From Peromyscus leucopus (taxonomy: Eukaryota > Chordata > Mammalia > Rodentia > Cricetidae): a stretch of 64,000 nt of DNA. The notes below the pieces were generated by a model. The model did not search any database, was not told the origin of the DNA, and worked only from the letters and a program-made list of their open reading frames with translations. The position numbers were made by a program, and so were the translations under genes. The stretch spans positions 62,075,334 to 62,139,333 of the forward strand of contig NC_051084.1 of NCBI RefSeq assembly GCF_004664715.2, given 5' to 3'. Of the stretch, positions 47,185-59,727 are shown piece after piece; position 1 is the first letter of the stretch, and the number at the start of each line of letters is the position of its first letter.

Positions 47185-47312
47185 TTCATGTTGAATCTCA
47201 TTCTTTAGCCTCCTCTGGCCTGAAACTCACTATGTAGCCCAGGTTGGCCTCAAAGTCTCAGCAATCCCCCTGCTTTCTGTATAGTGGGATTTCAAGTCTG
47301 ACCTGCTTGCAC
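47185..47312 (-). repeat. Old B1 SINE, antisense
   Basis: 'cctgaaactcactatgtagc' then 'ccaggttggcctcaaagtct' and 'tatagtgggatttcaagtct' give a diverged antisense B1. Confidence 0.75.
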
Positions 47313-48524
47313 AGGTTAGTTTCTAGGAGCGGTCCATGTTGAGTCATTTCCCTTGGCTAATGCCCCCTTCTAGGCCAGCTTTAGTTATCTTTTACCTGTG
47401 TGCTCACAGGCACTTCTTAGCTTGCCACTTGATGATGCCCCAACCTGCTTAGACCTGGTCTTGCCCTTCTTTCCCTGGCTGAAAATGTGCTTCCACATGC
47501 TTCCTGAGGCAAAACCTCTCCAGCCCTTTATATCTGCTACCTGCAGAAGGCCTTGGCATCATCCTATGTTCCCAGCTCTCTATCCCATATTTACCTTGTT
47601 GCCTGTTTCTGTTCATAAGGTTCAGCTTCCATGAGCTCAGCATGGAGGTGATTTTCTCTGATGAGTTTTCCTGAGCATCTTGAGCACTCTGTTATCCCTG
47701 CTGTGTGCTCGCTCTTTAGACTTCCTCTGATCAATACTCATAACTCCTGCACAGTTTTATAAGTTGCCTTCTTTTGCAGATGTTAAGGAAGGGATCTGGG
47801 TAGTTTTGTTTGTTGTGCATCTTATGGCCCTAGTACAACATTGAGCACACATTGACTTAAATTACCTTTATATAAATTAAAAAAAATTGTCACCTCTAAA
47901 TGTTTTTCTCATGCTACTATTTCCCATATTTTATGCCCATATTTATGAGGTCTCTATTATATTTACTTTTTCTCCAGAATATTCAGGTCTTAAAATGTTA
48001 TCTTTAGTCCTTATTTCCAAAATTTTTAAAATCATATAACACTTAATGCCCTTTCACAGTGTCTTAAAGTGTTCTGCTATCCTGGGGCTATCAGTTAATT
48101 AGAGTATATATTTTAACATCTAATTCTTTTCTTCATTGCACCCCGCCCCCCACCACCCAATCTGTTGCCAACATTTGCAAATGCTTTCTTTCTCTGGTGA
48201 TATAGAGACTTTATTGTGATGGGGAGAATGTGATGAGGGAGGAAAAGAATTTAACCCTCATGATTATCAACTGGGAAACACATTTGTTTTTTGTTGTTGG
48301 TCTCAAGTCACTTACAGTCTTTTCAACTGTTTTTGACTTGTTAAATGTTAACAAATCAGACAGTGATTTTATTTTGCTTTCTAATTAGTGAATGGGTGGG
48401 GGTGAGGTAAGAGCTTGAAAAATGTAGGCTGGCCAACCAAACTGCCTGAGTTTTATAGATGGCACATAAAGTATGGTGAGGATGCCTGAATTCCACATTA
48501 GGCTTCAGACACTGGAGGATGCAG

Positions 48525-48690
48525 GAAGCAGTTGGGAATCGCTTCTCAGCTTTCCTGGGTGTGTTCCTTTCAACAAGTCACTTTACCTTGTCTCACTTCA
48601 TTTCTCACATCAGTAAAATGAACGTAATGGTATTTATTTCACAGGGTCATTGCCAGACATACAACAAGTGCTCAATAAGCCCCACCTTAA
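48525..48690 (+). repeat. MIR SINE, sense
   Basis: 'tcaacaagtcactttacctt', 'atcagtaaaatgaacgtaat', 'ttcacagggtcattgccaga' and 'caagtgctcaataagc' follow the MIR core and 3' end closely. Confidence 0.78.
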
Positions 48691-50221
48691 AAAGTCTATG
48701 TTGTGTCTGTTATTTAGAAAACAACACATAGGCATTCTATCATGGAATAGTGTGCTATAGGTTTATATATTTATGGGAAAATATGCCTGGCAAAACAATC
48801 AGCTGTGCTCAAAAGTAACAATATAATTCCTGAAGAAAGGGGAATGATTTTCAATAATGACATATTATGCTAATCTGGTAAAAATTCCCTGGAGGGTACA
48901 GAGTCTGAGTGATTCATAACCCAGTCTTTGATTCGCTGTGTCCTTTGATTCTCCCTTTCTCCTTCCGGGAAAGGAAAGGTTAATGTTCTTGTTGATCACC
49001 TTGATTCTTAGCTCTTGCTTAATACCCTCTCCTGTCGTGCTTGCGTTCAGTTTTTACCTATGCAACTGCTCTTAATGTGTTAGTGTGCAAAGTATGAGGC
49101 ACCCCCTGCCTCTGTGAATGCAAAAGTAAAGAAGAGTTCAAATGGAAATTTTGGCCTAGCTTTTCCTCTAATAATCACCTAACTCTCCTTCCTAGGGATA
49201 AATAGGCATAGCATCACTAATGGTATCATTCGGTCCTTTAACAAAACACCCTGTGAGACAGGATGATTTTAAGATGTATTATCCTCTCTTGGCAGTAGAG
49301 GTTACAGAAGTAGAACAGGACATCATTTAAAAATCACGATGAACCCCAAACTGAGGAACACCAATAACAATACTATATGATCATTGAGTTTAATGAGTAA
49401 TAAAAGGGTACGTTGGCATATCAGTGAATGTTTATCAACTAACATTCTAGAATACAAAGCCTTGATTTGTGGCATTTGCATAATTATAAGATGAACAGAA
49501 TTTCATTTGGTTTTTTTGAAGCTACAAGAAGATGCCGAACTTGGAGTTAGGAAAGCGGCTCTTATGAGCTGCTGTCTGTCAGTGAACTGTGTCCAGTACC
49601 AGGTGTGTAGACATAAGAGAGAAGACAGATCTTAGCCTATCTTCCTATTCAACACAGGCACAATTATTTTTCAATAACCTTGCTAAGTAGTTGCCTACTT
49701 CCTAGTTGCATGATTCTAAAGATGCATTCTTTCTGAGAAGGCTTTCTAGCTAAAGTCCATAAGGCATGGAGAAGAGATAACATGGTGGATAAAGTCTCAC
49801 TCAAGTATCATGGTAGGTGAAGGCATATCATTCTTTACAAATTAAAACAGAATAAGCGAGAAGTAGCATCTTAACATGATAAGAGTTGAATCTATCACAA
49901 AGCAGTAGATAATACCTCTGAGGAACTAAGAAGCTGTTACTCAGGTTCCTCTACAGTAAGTTTTTACTTTGACCAAGTCCACACAAAGACAGAAACAGGT
50001 ATCTGAAAAGTCACAGAGGACAGTTAGTGGGCTGTACTCTTCAGAAACACAAGGCTGATTATAAGAAATGTTTTGCTCTCCACAACCATGTAAAATGACA
50101 ATGTAAGAATTGTTGAAAGTTTGTGGAAGACTGAATGTTGTACTCCTCCCTTTCTTTAGGTTTATCATCCCCTTTCTCAGAAGGCAGAATACTGAAATGT
50201 TTTTGAGGCACTTTCTTGTTC

Positions 50222-50260
<39 letters not shown>

Positions 50261-50280
50261 GTCTCGTCTCTCTCACACAC
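50222..50280. repeat. (CTGT)n then (CT)n and short (CA)n
   Basis: CTGT repeated about five times, then CTCT, then a CA stretch. Confidence 0.95.
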
Positions 50281-50910
50281 ACATACACACACTGGAAAAA
50301 TGGAAAAATAATTAACCGCATAAAATGTCAGTGTATCGTGGATGGTGACATGTCAGAAGATAATCTGATGAAGGGGAGTGAGTTCAGGACAGTTTTGAAG
50401 GATGCTCATGCAAAGGCGTGCCACCAAGGTTTGTTGGTGCTCCTCAAAATTTTGATTCTGTCCTGTTTTGTGCAATAAAAAATGTGCATGCAATAGGATG
50501 TGTAAATATCCAGGAGTTGCTTGGAGCAACATTTGTGGCCGACTATTATATATCTGGCTTAGGAAATATATAATTATAGAGGTTTTATTTCTGAGTTGTT
50601 CATACTTGATAATATTTAGAGTTTAATACAGTGTTTTTGTTAATATGTAGAGATATGGACCTTTAGAAAATGCAACCTAATGGTGAACACAACCGAGGGA
50701 ATTAGTGCTTGTTCCCACTGGTATTTTTTGACGGCCTAACAAATCCTTTGTGGGCACTCTACATCCCACAGTTCTGTGCAGTATATGGCCACTGAATCCC
50801 ATTACTCTTAAGCAACTAGGATGATAAATTGTTCTGCTTGTTTGGAAGTTTTATCAATAAATACATTAGTATTCTAATGAATCATATCACTTAATTAAAA
50901 AGAATCATTC

Positions 50911-51133
50911 CTGGGGCTAGAGAGATGTCTCAGTGATTAAGGGCACTGGCTGTTCTTCCAGAGGACCTGGATTCAGTCCTCAGCATACATATGGCAGTTC
51001 ACAATTATGTTACTCTAATTCCAAGGATCCAATGCCTTCTTCTTGCCTGCAAGGCCAGGACACTGATGTTGTACATATACATATGTGCAGGGAAATATCT
51101 ATACGCATAAAATAAATAGTAAAAAAATATTTT
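50911..51133 (+). repeat. B2 SINE, sense
   Basis: It starts 'ggggctagagagatgtctca', then 'ctggctgttcttccagagga', and has the A/T-rich end with aataaat. A and B box regions are recognisable. Confidence 0.88.
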
Positions 51134-51676
51134 AAGAGAAGTGTTATTTTTGGAGGATGTAGCTCCTGATAGAATTTTCATGCTGTAGTGGATGGTTCTA
51201 CAACTATGCATATATGGGCACAAATAACTGAATTCAGGGAGTCAGTAACCACATCAAAAAGAAAAATAAACGTAGTTGAAGGGGAAATGTTGAGGGGAGA
51301 TATGGGGGAAACTGGATGGGAAATGGGGATAGATATGACCATATTTCCTTGCATATCATTCAGTCCTTTAACAAAGCACCCTATGAAACAGTATGATTTC
51401 ATAATGAAAGAAAATACAGCATGTGAGGCTCAGAGTCCTTTTGCATTTCTGATGGTGTACAGGAACTGTTGCCTATGGGAATGTAAGGGTTAACATTTAA
51501 AATTGACTGGTTGCCTCCTGATTTCTTGCACATAAAGCCATACGAAGTTCAGGGAGAGACTTCTTCCCCTAGTAATGAAGCTCTCTGCTGCTAATGGCCC
51601 ATGCAGACTCCCTTGGCTCCTCCAAATTAGAAATACTTTTGTGCTCCTTTGCTTCATTAACAGTAAAGAGAGGGAG

Positions 51677-51725
51677 ATTGGTGGCTATTTAGGGCACAGG
51701 GAAATTGGTGGCTATTTAGGGCAAG
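51677..51725. repeat. Tandem duplication, 27-bp period x2
   Basis: attggtggctatttagggca occurs at 51677 and again at 51704. Confidence 0.93.
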
Positions 51726-52356
51726 CAAAGATTGTAGTAATTATGGTTGGTAAATTCTCTTCATGGTGTTCTTTGACTCTCGATGTTCTCTTGGTGCCTT
51801 TCAGAGGAGCCCACCACTGTCAATGCTGGCATTTGGCCTAGAAGGATAGGACTAAGTTTTGGCCCCTGGCAATGGTCAATCTTACCTGCTAGAATATGAG
51901 CCTTTTACATTTTGATTTGCTCTTTAGAATGTGCAATATGACTCTGCCACCAGCTGTGATGAAGACATGCTTGGTATCTACTTCTTTATTTACACTACAG
52001 AAAGTTGGCTTGCTCATGGCTGCCTAGGAAACTGCATCCTGAATGGTTGAGATGGATGAGAGAGGCTTGATAGGCTCAGGGCTCTAAGCTGTCTTGGCGT
52101 AAAGAGGTAAGAAAAAAGTTGGTTTAGAATCACAGTGTGTCATGGCGGGTCTCTGATTGACCTAGTGGCCACTATCACATTATTGTGTGCTGATGGAAGA
52201 GAAGAATACTCATTGGATGGCACAAAGGACCACAAGATAAGTAGAACTTCACTAATAGTATCAGAGTTTTGATAACATTTAAAGAGGGGAAATGTTTATA
52301 AAAGCCTTTAGAAACTGGGGAAATGTCCTCATTTTTTTTTCAAGAAACTGAAATTA

Positions 52357-52549
52357 GGGCTGGAGAGGTAGCTCAGTGTTTAAGAACACTGTCTGCTCTT
52401 CCAGGTTCAATTTCCAGCACCTACATGGCAACTCATAACTGCCTGTAACTCCAGTTTCAGGGGCTCTGACACCTTCACACAGACATACATGCAGGCAAAA
52501 CATGAATGCATATGAAATAAAAATAAATAAATTACTTTAAAAAATAAAA
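52357..52549 (+). repeat. B2 SINE with 15-bp target-site duplication
   Basis: The body starts 'gggctggagaggtagctcag' and ends in an A-rich tail. aagaaactgaaatta is repeated exactly at 52342-52356 and 52550-52564. A gap after 'gctcttccag' removes part of the central region. Confidence 0.95.
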
Positions 52550-53419
52550 AAGAAACTGAAATTATAACCTCTATGAATTGAATCTGGAAATTAACATTCT
52601 AATTGATTAATAAAAAAGATAATGATAGAAATTTGACAACTAGCTCTAGTCAAAATGGTTAGGGGGTTCTTGAGACACATGTCTGTTCCTAAGAATTAAG
52701 AATAATTTCTCAGAAATCTATCCAATTGATTATATTGAGATGTATTAAGATTTAAATAGCTATTAAAATGGTATAAATAATAACTAGGAAAAGAACAAGA
52801 AATGTAGGCCATGAATGTTAAAGGTATTTGAACATTTTTTTTTCATTTAGTGTATTATTTAAACTAATTTTGGTGGCCCAACCTTAAGTTGTAGTTTTCT
52901 GACCATTATCCCTGGACAACATGAGCTCCATGGAATGTTACACCTTCCTCTCCATCAGTTGTTACTTTTGGTCGCCCAACCTGAGTCTGGTTGGCCAACA
53001 ATGTGATCTGTGTAGATAAAGGATCTGTGGGTCTCAGATTACCAGATGTCCATGCTCTCCATTATATTGGCTCTTAGGGTAGCTGGTGCTCTGGGCACCT
53101 GGTTGTGGTAACACTGGGGGATTAGGTGGAGATGAGTGTCCTCTAGAGTCTGGAAACCATGAAAAACTTAATGAGCATCTGGCCTCCTCCAGGAAACTAG
53201 AGACTCATAATTGAAGATGGAAGAACAAAATTTGGGAATGCATGGAGCAAAGGGAGCTTCAGGTCAGAGTAAGGGTGTTACACTCAAGACTACCAAAGAG
53301 CAGATCTTTGTAAATCCCATGGGTAATGCCAGTAGCTTTCTGGAGATCAAATCGTATTGTTCCTGGAGATTTTAGAGTCAGGTATGAGACGGGTTGGTCA
53401 TATGCTATCGTAGTTTTGA

Positions 53420-53776
53420 ATAGGGATTGCTTCTCCTAGGGCATCAAAAAGTATTTGAACACTTGGTCCCCTGTGGATGGTGTTCTTTGGGAGAGGTGTA
53501 GGTAGTGTAGCCTTGCTGGAATAAATACATCCATGGGGGCTGAATTTGAATATTTAAAGTCTCAAACACTTCCTCCTCTCTCTCTGTTTTATGCTTGTAT
53601 TGAAGAAGTGGGCATTTAGCTTCCTGTTCATTCCACCCTGCCTGACACTTGCTGCCATTCCTTCCTACCATGATGGATTCTCATCACTCTAGAGTCCTAA
53701 GCCAAAATAATTTCCTTCTCCTCCTTATGTAAGTTGCCTTTGTCATGGTATTTTATCACAGTAAGAGAAAAGTAAC
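53420..53776 (+). repeat. Rodent interspersed repeat, sense
   Basis: 'ggatggtgttctttgggaga', 'gtgtagccttgctggaataa', 'ttccttcctaccatgatgga' and the 3' module 'tttgtcatggtattttatca' lead into an agaaaagtaac end that is the integration site of the LTR at 53777. Confidence 0.72.
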
Positions 53777-54288
53777 TGTAGCAGGAATCTTAAAAGTTCT
53801 TATTAATAAAATCAAACCTGAGGCCAGTTATTGGGGTCCATGCTGGTAGATCAGAGAGACAGAACAAGCCACAGCTATCTCACCTCGCCGGATCCTCAGC
53901 TGGTCCTGTCTCCTCAGACTGGAGGCCTCTGAGTCCTCATCCGAAATGGGTCTCAGCTGAATTACTGCTCAAAAGCCTGAATGCTTAACCAGCCAAAATC
54001 TTCTAGTTTCTGGTCCTCACGCCTTATATATCTTTTTGCTTTCTACCACCACTCCCTGGGATTAAAGGCTGGCTTTCTGGGATTAAAGGCGTGTGTCACC
54101 ATGCTTGGCTATTTCCAATGTGGCCTTGAACTCACAGAGATCCAGAGGGATTTCTATCTCTGAAATGCTAGGATTAAAGGTGTGAGTGCCACCATTTTCT
54201 AGCCTTTGTATCTAGTGGCTGTCTGTTCTCTGACCCCAGATAAATTTATTAGAGTACACAATATTTTGGGGAACACAATACCACCACA
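53777..54288 (+). mobile_element. Solo LTR, ERV2-like, with perfect 6-bp target-site duplication
   Basis: A 512-bp segment starting TGTAGCAGG and ending ACCACCACA (TG...CA), with AGTAAC at 53771-53776 and again at 54289-54294. There is no coding region between. 'cacgccttatatatcttttt' supplies a TATA-like box near 54022. Downstream, 'ctgggattaaaggc' occurs twice, with 'ggccttgaactcacagagat' and 'gctaggattaaaggtgtgag'. These are antisense-B1-like segments that form part of the LTR. The 6-bp duplication suggests class II retroviral ancestry; the family was not named. Confidence 0.87.
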
Positions 54289-55985
54289 AGTAACTAGTGT
54301 ATGTTCTGATCTTTGGAGAGGAGCTATTGGCTCTGCAAGGTCATTGATGATGCTAGTATCACTAGGCTGCAATAGTGATGGAAATTGAAGCTTTCAAGGA
54401 GAGGTTGCTGTTTATAAAGAAGAGCCATGAGGAAGAATTTAAAGGCTTATGATACAAGACTGCCAAGCTTGGATGACTATGGAATTAGATGTCCCTAAAC
54501 ATCAGTAACTCAGCAAAATCATGGTGGACCTTTGGGTCAATATGATGAATGCTCAGGAATGGGAGATAGAAAAGTACTTGTCCCAGCATATTGAGGAGAG
54601 CATGATGGTGGTTACTTTATACTCCCCAGAGATTGTAGCTGCTTCCATGACTAAGGATCTTAGATAATGCCTATGGAGCCAAGAGGCAGAGCCTAGTGCT
54701 TGGAGATTAATTTTACTTCAGTGAGATTTTAAAACACAGCTTGGTATGTGGAGGCCTTACATATGGAGCTATTCAACAAATTTTGCTACAGATTGGTGGA
54801 ACTCACAAAAACCTAGGCAAGCAGTCATGTGAAACACAGAAATACAAGGCCCCATGGAACATCACAGGCTAACTGAGTGCCAAATACCACTACTACCGAC
54901 TTATGGAAGATGAGAAAGTCTTAAATACCCACAATGACCTAGACAGTAGCAACATTATGTAAATCTCATGAAAGATCACCACCGTCTGTAGGATCTAGTC
55001 ATCATGGTGTCTGTAACAAATACCTCCAAAGTTCCTAAGTGCCAGGGTAGCAGAAGTAGGAAACTCAGGAGCAAAGACCAGTAAAAGTTCAGAGGTCATT
55101 GGACATTAGAAAAAATAAAAATAAGCTATTTTCCAAAGTGGTTCAATTGGCAAAAACATGGGTAGAATATAAGAGATGTGAGTTCATATAGGACCCTCAG
55201 CATCTTTAAAAATCATAGTCTACTTCAAAACATATTGTTCATGCCACAAAGATGGTTTCCAACCATAACTTTTAAATGTCTGAGTTGTTTTGGTAAATAG
55301 TATATAGCTTAGAGTTGACTTAACAAATTCTGATGACTTGTAATCAACTGCTAATCTTTGATTAATAAATTTAGGATTCCCCTGAAACTTGTATGATTTT
55401 CTGTATAGACACCTTCATTGGGGAGAAATGTCAGAAAGTAGAGTAAGTAGCCAGTCAGCATATATAGACACAGTTATCATTCATTCATTCAACAAATTTA
55501 TTCACTCAGCCTGTCTTTCAAACTGTTATTGAATGAAAGACAATTTCATTTAATATAGCAAATCACTGATTAGAAATTCTGACATTTCATTTATTCTCCT
55601 CTGCATTAGGTCTTGCAGTTCATTATTCACAATCTTTGTGTCCCTGTAGAAGCTGAGACTCACTGTAGAAGATGAATTATATAGAACTGTTCTCTGGACT
55701 GTGGAGAATCCCATTCCAAATTGGACCATGGTGCTCACTGGAGCCAACACATCTATCTCCTTGATGTTTCTTGCTTCACACTTATCTCTTCTCCTATCAC
55801 TTTTATTTTACATTTGTTTCTTAGATGTCTATGTTTATTTCTCAATGTATTAGTTGTGTAAATTATGCTGTACACTCCTAGGACTCATAGCTCCAACCAG
55901 TAAGTATGTAGCTAGGATGATACACAACAAATACCTAAAGAAAAATGTTTACTATTCTAAAGGTTTTTCTAAACATTACAGTTTT

Positions 55986-56125
55986 ATCTGGGTGTGGTGA
56001 CACGTATCTGCAGTTCTAAGTGTAAGGGAGTCTGAAATGGAGCATTCAAAACTGGCCTGAACAGTGAGTATGAGATCAGTCTTGACTATATGATGAGACC
56101 CTGTATCAAACAATAATAATATTAA
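55986..56125 (+). repeat. Old B1-like SINE, sense
   Basis: 'atctgggtgtggtgacacgt', 'tctgcagttctaagtgtaag' and 'tgatgagaccctgtatcaaa' follow the B1 layout with heavy divergence. Confidence 0.65.
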
Positions 56126-56994
56126 AAAATGTACCTATAAAATTTGTAAGTAGACCCCAAATATATCATGAACTGAAAACAGGGGCAGGATAAAATGTAA
56201 TGAGAGAAACTAGGCATTGGATTGACATTGGAGCAAACCTCCTTCATATCCATTATGGTTCTAAGAATTTAAGTTAAGACCTGTCTAGTAGTTCCAATAC
56301 AAATCCTAGTAGAAATGCGTGAGGTAAATCCTGCGTATCTAAAACCTAAAGATGGAAAATTGCTTCTTTTAAGTTTATGGCAATTCCAATAACACTGCAT
56401 AGGCTTATCATGGGACAGAATAGTTCTTTTATTCCAAATGCATCATTTTTTGATCATTCTTATTTCATTAATAGTGGAAAAAGCTGTTTAATCTCACAAA
56501 AAATACCTGGGTCAGTGATCTGTAACATGAAAGCCTATAGTTATGTGTTAAAAGGGCAAAACATCACAAATAACCATCCAAGACATGCCAAACCATTGAC
56601 CCATAGCCACAAGTATACCATAGTCATTCGGTGCACAACATCAGAAAATCCCAAACTTATGGAAATGGGAAATTTCCTTGTTATTTTATTTTGTACCTTA
56701 ATAGTGTAGTCCCCAATATGTACTCTGTTGATAACAATACTGCTTCAATGTCAAAAGGCAAGTTTGTTATCATGTTATTCATGTGACAGTTTAGGCATCC
56801 AAATAAATGGTAAGGAATGAAGAATACATTGTCTCCATGCTGGAAGAAAGGAAGCCACAAATTAAAGGGTTAGTAAGTTCCCGAGTTCGCACATACTGAT
56901 GTATATCATTCACCTTTGTATTTTACGTCTATTTTTTTTCATTTTTATTCTAACTTGGAAAAGCATTTTTTATTTCCTTTTGCTTCTTAGTTTG

Positions 56995-57385
56995 CTTCTG
57001 ATTGTTCTGCTAGAACAGCATGATCAAAAACAACTTAGGGAGTGAAGGTTTCTTTGGCTTATGTGTCCCTCCCACAGTCTGTCATGAAGGGAATCAGGGC
57101 AGGAACTTGGAAGCAGGAACTCAAGCAGAAGCCATGGAGGAGTACTGCTTACTGGCTTGTTCTCATGGTTGGCTCACTTTTGCTTTCTTAAACACCTCAT
57201 GACCACTTGCCCAGGGGAGACATCACCCAAGGTGGGCTGTGCCCTCCACATCAGTAATTAATCAAGAAAATGCCCCATGGACTGGTCTACCAACCAATCG
57301 TATGGGGGCATTTTCACAGCTCCAGTTCTGTCTTCCCAGATGACCCTAGCTCGTGTCAAGGTCATCAACTAACCAGCAGCACAGT
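56995..57385 (-). repeat. Rodent interspersed repeat, antisense
   Basis: 'agtttgcttctgattgttct', 'tactgcttactggcttgttc', 'gtaattaatcaagaaaatgc' and 'gctcgtgtcaaggtcatcaa' match 22262-22682 in the same orientation. Confidence 0.78.
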
Positions 57386-57482
57386 TAGAGTCTCTCTCTG
57401 TGGCCCAGGGAGACCTGCAACTTGAGATCCTTTATCCCTGTCTCATGTTCACCCAGCTATTTATCATTCCTGTTTTCATTTA

Positions 57483-57555
57483 CGCACAGTGGCACATCCC
57501 TATAATTTCAAGTACTTGCGAGGCAAAGGCAGGGATTGATTTGAACACAGGAGAC
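57483..57555 (+). repeat. B1-like fragment, sense
   Basis: 'cagtggcacatccctataat' then 'tacttgcgaggcaaaggcag' is the 5' half of a B1-type monomer. Confidence 0.6.
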
Positions 57556-58727
57556 CTTGACAAGTTTGGTGATGTTGCAGGAACTGTTTCTCTCACACGA
57601 GTGTTTCCTTTTCATGATATACCGTTGGGTTATAAACTGGGTTTTGATACACTCAGGTTCCATCTCACTGTGAGAAGTCTTTACCTTCTCTCTCTCCTTT
57701 CCTTTTCCTTTCAGAGCTCAATTATCTGCTTTGTGGCTAAATGCCATGGTGAAAGTTCTCATGAAATCTAAACAAAAGGAGAAAAACAGATATATGCTTA
57801 TTGAACTTAAAAAAGATCTTTTCCTGATGTTTTTATTTTCATTTTGGCTTAGAGTTTTAGCTTTAGACTAAATACATTTATTTTCTAACAAAGTCTCAAA
57901 AACCACTTTCTGGGATGGGCTACAGAGAAACAATCAGGGGATCTAGGTACTGCCACAATCTGCCTTAGTTTTCTAATTTGGTAAAATAAGCACTGTATAC
58001 AACCCTTTGTAAAAGTTAGCAAGATGGTACAGGCTGCTTTTGGAAGACCTTATCTAACTAGTCTCCATTTTATAACAAGCATGGTGAGCACCAACGTGTG
58101 TAGACCCCTGTGCTGAGACAGAGGTCACCAAGGAGAAGAAGGATGTGTGTCTGACTCCAGGTTTGTACACTCTGTAGTTTGCAAAAAGCAAAGCCAGGAA
58201 CACCAAAGGGAAGCGGTGGCAGTATGTTCTGTGCAGTAGGCCAGACTCTGGGCGAGACACCAGGACCTTCATTCTAGGGACTACTAAAGCCGTTTCTCCC
58301 AGGCAGTTGTAGAAGGGCACTGAATAGTTAGGCTCATCAGGTTCTGGGCTCATGAAGGCTCCTCTAGGAATATCAAGTTACTCAAAATAATGTGTTTCCC
58401 GCTGTTAACAAGCTTGCTACATGGCAAAACTCTTACTATAGGCGTTTGTTAAATTAATTGTATTTTATTCCAGCCTATGTGGACTCATTAAGGTGACATT
58501 TATTAGTGATTTCAGATACTAATGTTACTTACCCATTTCTACCACAGTAGTGTAAGGTATGTAAGGCTTCTGGTGGCCGTCTCCTAGTGGGCTGTTTTGA
58601 CTAACATAGATTGTGACCACTATAGACACATAGGTGGAAGCCCCATGACATCACCAACGGGGAAGAATACAGATGATGTAAGAGGAAGATTTAGAGTGGG
58701 GAAATTACCATGGAATTAAAATTTTTT

Positions 58728-58953
58728 AGAGTGTATTTATTCATTTATTTTAGGTATATGTGTGCTTCACCTTCCTGTATGTCTGTGCACAATTTATGTC
58801 AAGTGTCCATGGACTCCAGAAGAGGGAGTCGTGTCCCCCTGGAACTGGAGTTACATAGAGTTGTTAGCAGCCCCATGGATCCTGAGATTCAAACCCAGGT
58901 CCTACGGAATAGCAGCAAGTACTCTTAGCTGCTGATCTATCTCCAAGACCCTA
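58728..58953 (-). repeat. B3-like SINE, antisense, just upstream of an exon
   Basis: 'gtgtatttattcatttattt', 'ctccagaagagggagtcgtg', 'tggaactggagttacataga' and 'cagcaagtactcttagctgc' give a nearly complete antisense B3/B2. It ends about 47 bp before the exon at 59001. Confidence 0.88.
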
Positions 58954-59000
58954 CCTTGGAACTCTTATTTACTATTTTTTTTCTTTTTAATTCACTATAG

Positions 59001-59178
59001 AGAGAAGGCCCTTGGTGTTCCTAAGAATTTAATTATAACTGACAGCAGAAACAAGACGATCACTGTCAATTATGTGGGTGATACATTGTCTAACTATTAT
59101 GGCTGGATGGCTCTACTCTTGGATCAAGAGACCTACTCGCTGCAGTTCCAGAGCCCTTGGATGGACAGGTCTTTGCAG
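59001..59178 (+). CDS. Pkhd1: Pkhd1 coding exon (likely human exon 49)
   Basis: This 178-nt exon (acceptor ttcactatag, donor TTGCAG|gtaaac) completes Leu (TT|A) and leaves in phase 0. It reads [59 protein letters not shown], about residues 2578-2637. TDSRNKT-TVNYV-DTLSN and [15 protein letters not shown] match human as I recall; the first ten residues differ. NKT is a sequon. It is separated by 19.7 kb from the previous exon, but the phase (2 into 1) joins exactly. Confidence 0.95.
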
Positions 59179-59428
59179 GTAAACCTGTCTACTGGCATTG
59201 CTTCCCACACTAAGTGGTTCCTAGCTGCACTTCTGTGAAGGCATGGGCTGTAACTATTATCTGATGCTCACAAAGGAAACTGCAGCAGCAGTTTGCTAGA
59301 TGGTTTGTTTGTTAACTTGAACCCTTTAGTGTTTAAATCCCATCTTGAATGTGAAACTAGTTCTGCTAGAAATTTAGTAATTCGGTCAAAAGTAGCCTTT
59401 AATCGTTTCCTATAATTTATTTTCTTTC

Positions 59429-59516
59429 CTCCCTCCCTCCCTCCTTCCCTCCCTCCCTTCCTCCCTCCCTCCTTTCTTTCATTCTTTCTTTCTTTCATTC
59501 TTTCCTTTCTTCCTAC

Positions 59517-59603
<87 letters not shown>

Positions 59604-59643
59604 TCTCACTCTCTCTCTCTCACTCTCTCTCTCTCTCACTCTC
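59429..59643. repeat. (CCTT)n/(CTTT)n/(CT)n polypyrimidine tract
   Basis: Blocks of CCCTCC, CTTT and then about 50 CT units, with CACT interruptions in the last part. Purines are almost absent on the + strand. Confidence 0.98.
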
Positions 59644-59727
59644 AATATAAGCTACAACCTAACTTACCCCTGTTAGAATGGTTAGAAGCCAGAGAAAATT
59701 TCTTTACTGGTCAATCACATGTTTCGT

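Larger units (their letters stand above)
39316..59000 (+). other. Intron, 19.7 kb
   Basis: The largest intron in the window. In order: (TG)n, antisense B3, antisense Lx and L1 3' UTRs, antisense rodent repeat, twin-primed L1 (44926-47035), pyrimidine-rich DNA and an antisense B1 (47047-47312), MIR (48525-48690), (CTGT)n/(CT)n, two B2 SINEs, rodent repeat plus solo LTR (53420-54288), B1-like fragments, antisense rodent repeat (56995-57385) and antisense B3 (58728-58953). No missing Pkhd1 exon is needed: the flanking codons join directly. 39320-40600, 40700-42100, 47320-48500, 48700-50200, 51750-52340 and 54300-55980 have nothing I can classify. Confidence 0.75.

Noticed and set aside
49941..50478. 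Overlapping ORFs on both strands (126 and 122 codons)
   Set aside because: Both run through the CTGT/CT microsatellite and have no recognisable domain.
57400..57771. 123-codon + strand ORF
   Set aside because: It runs across a B1-like fragment and intron, with no conserved protein character and no splice support.
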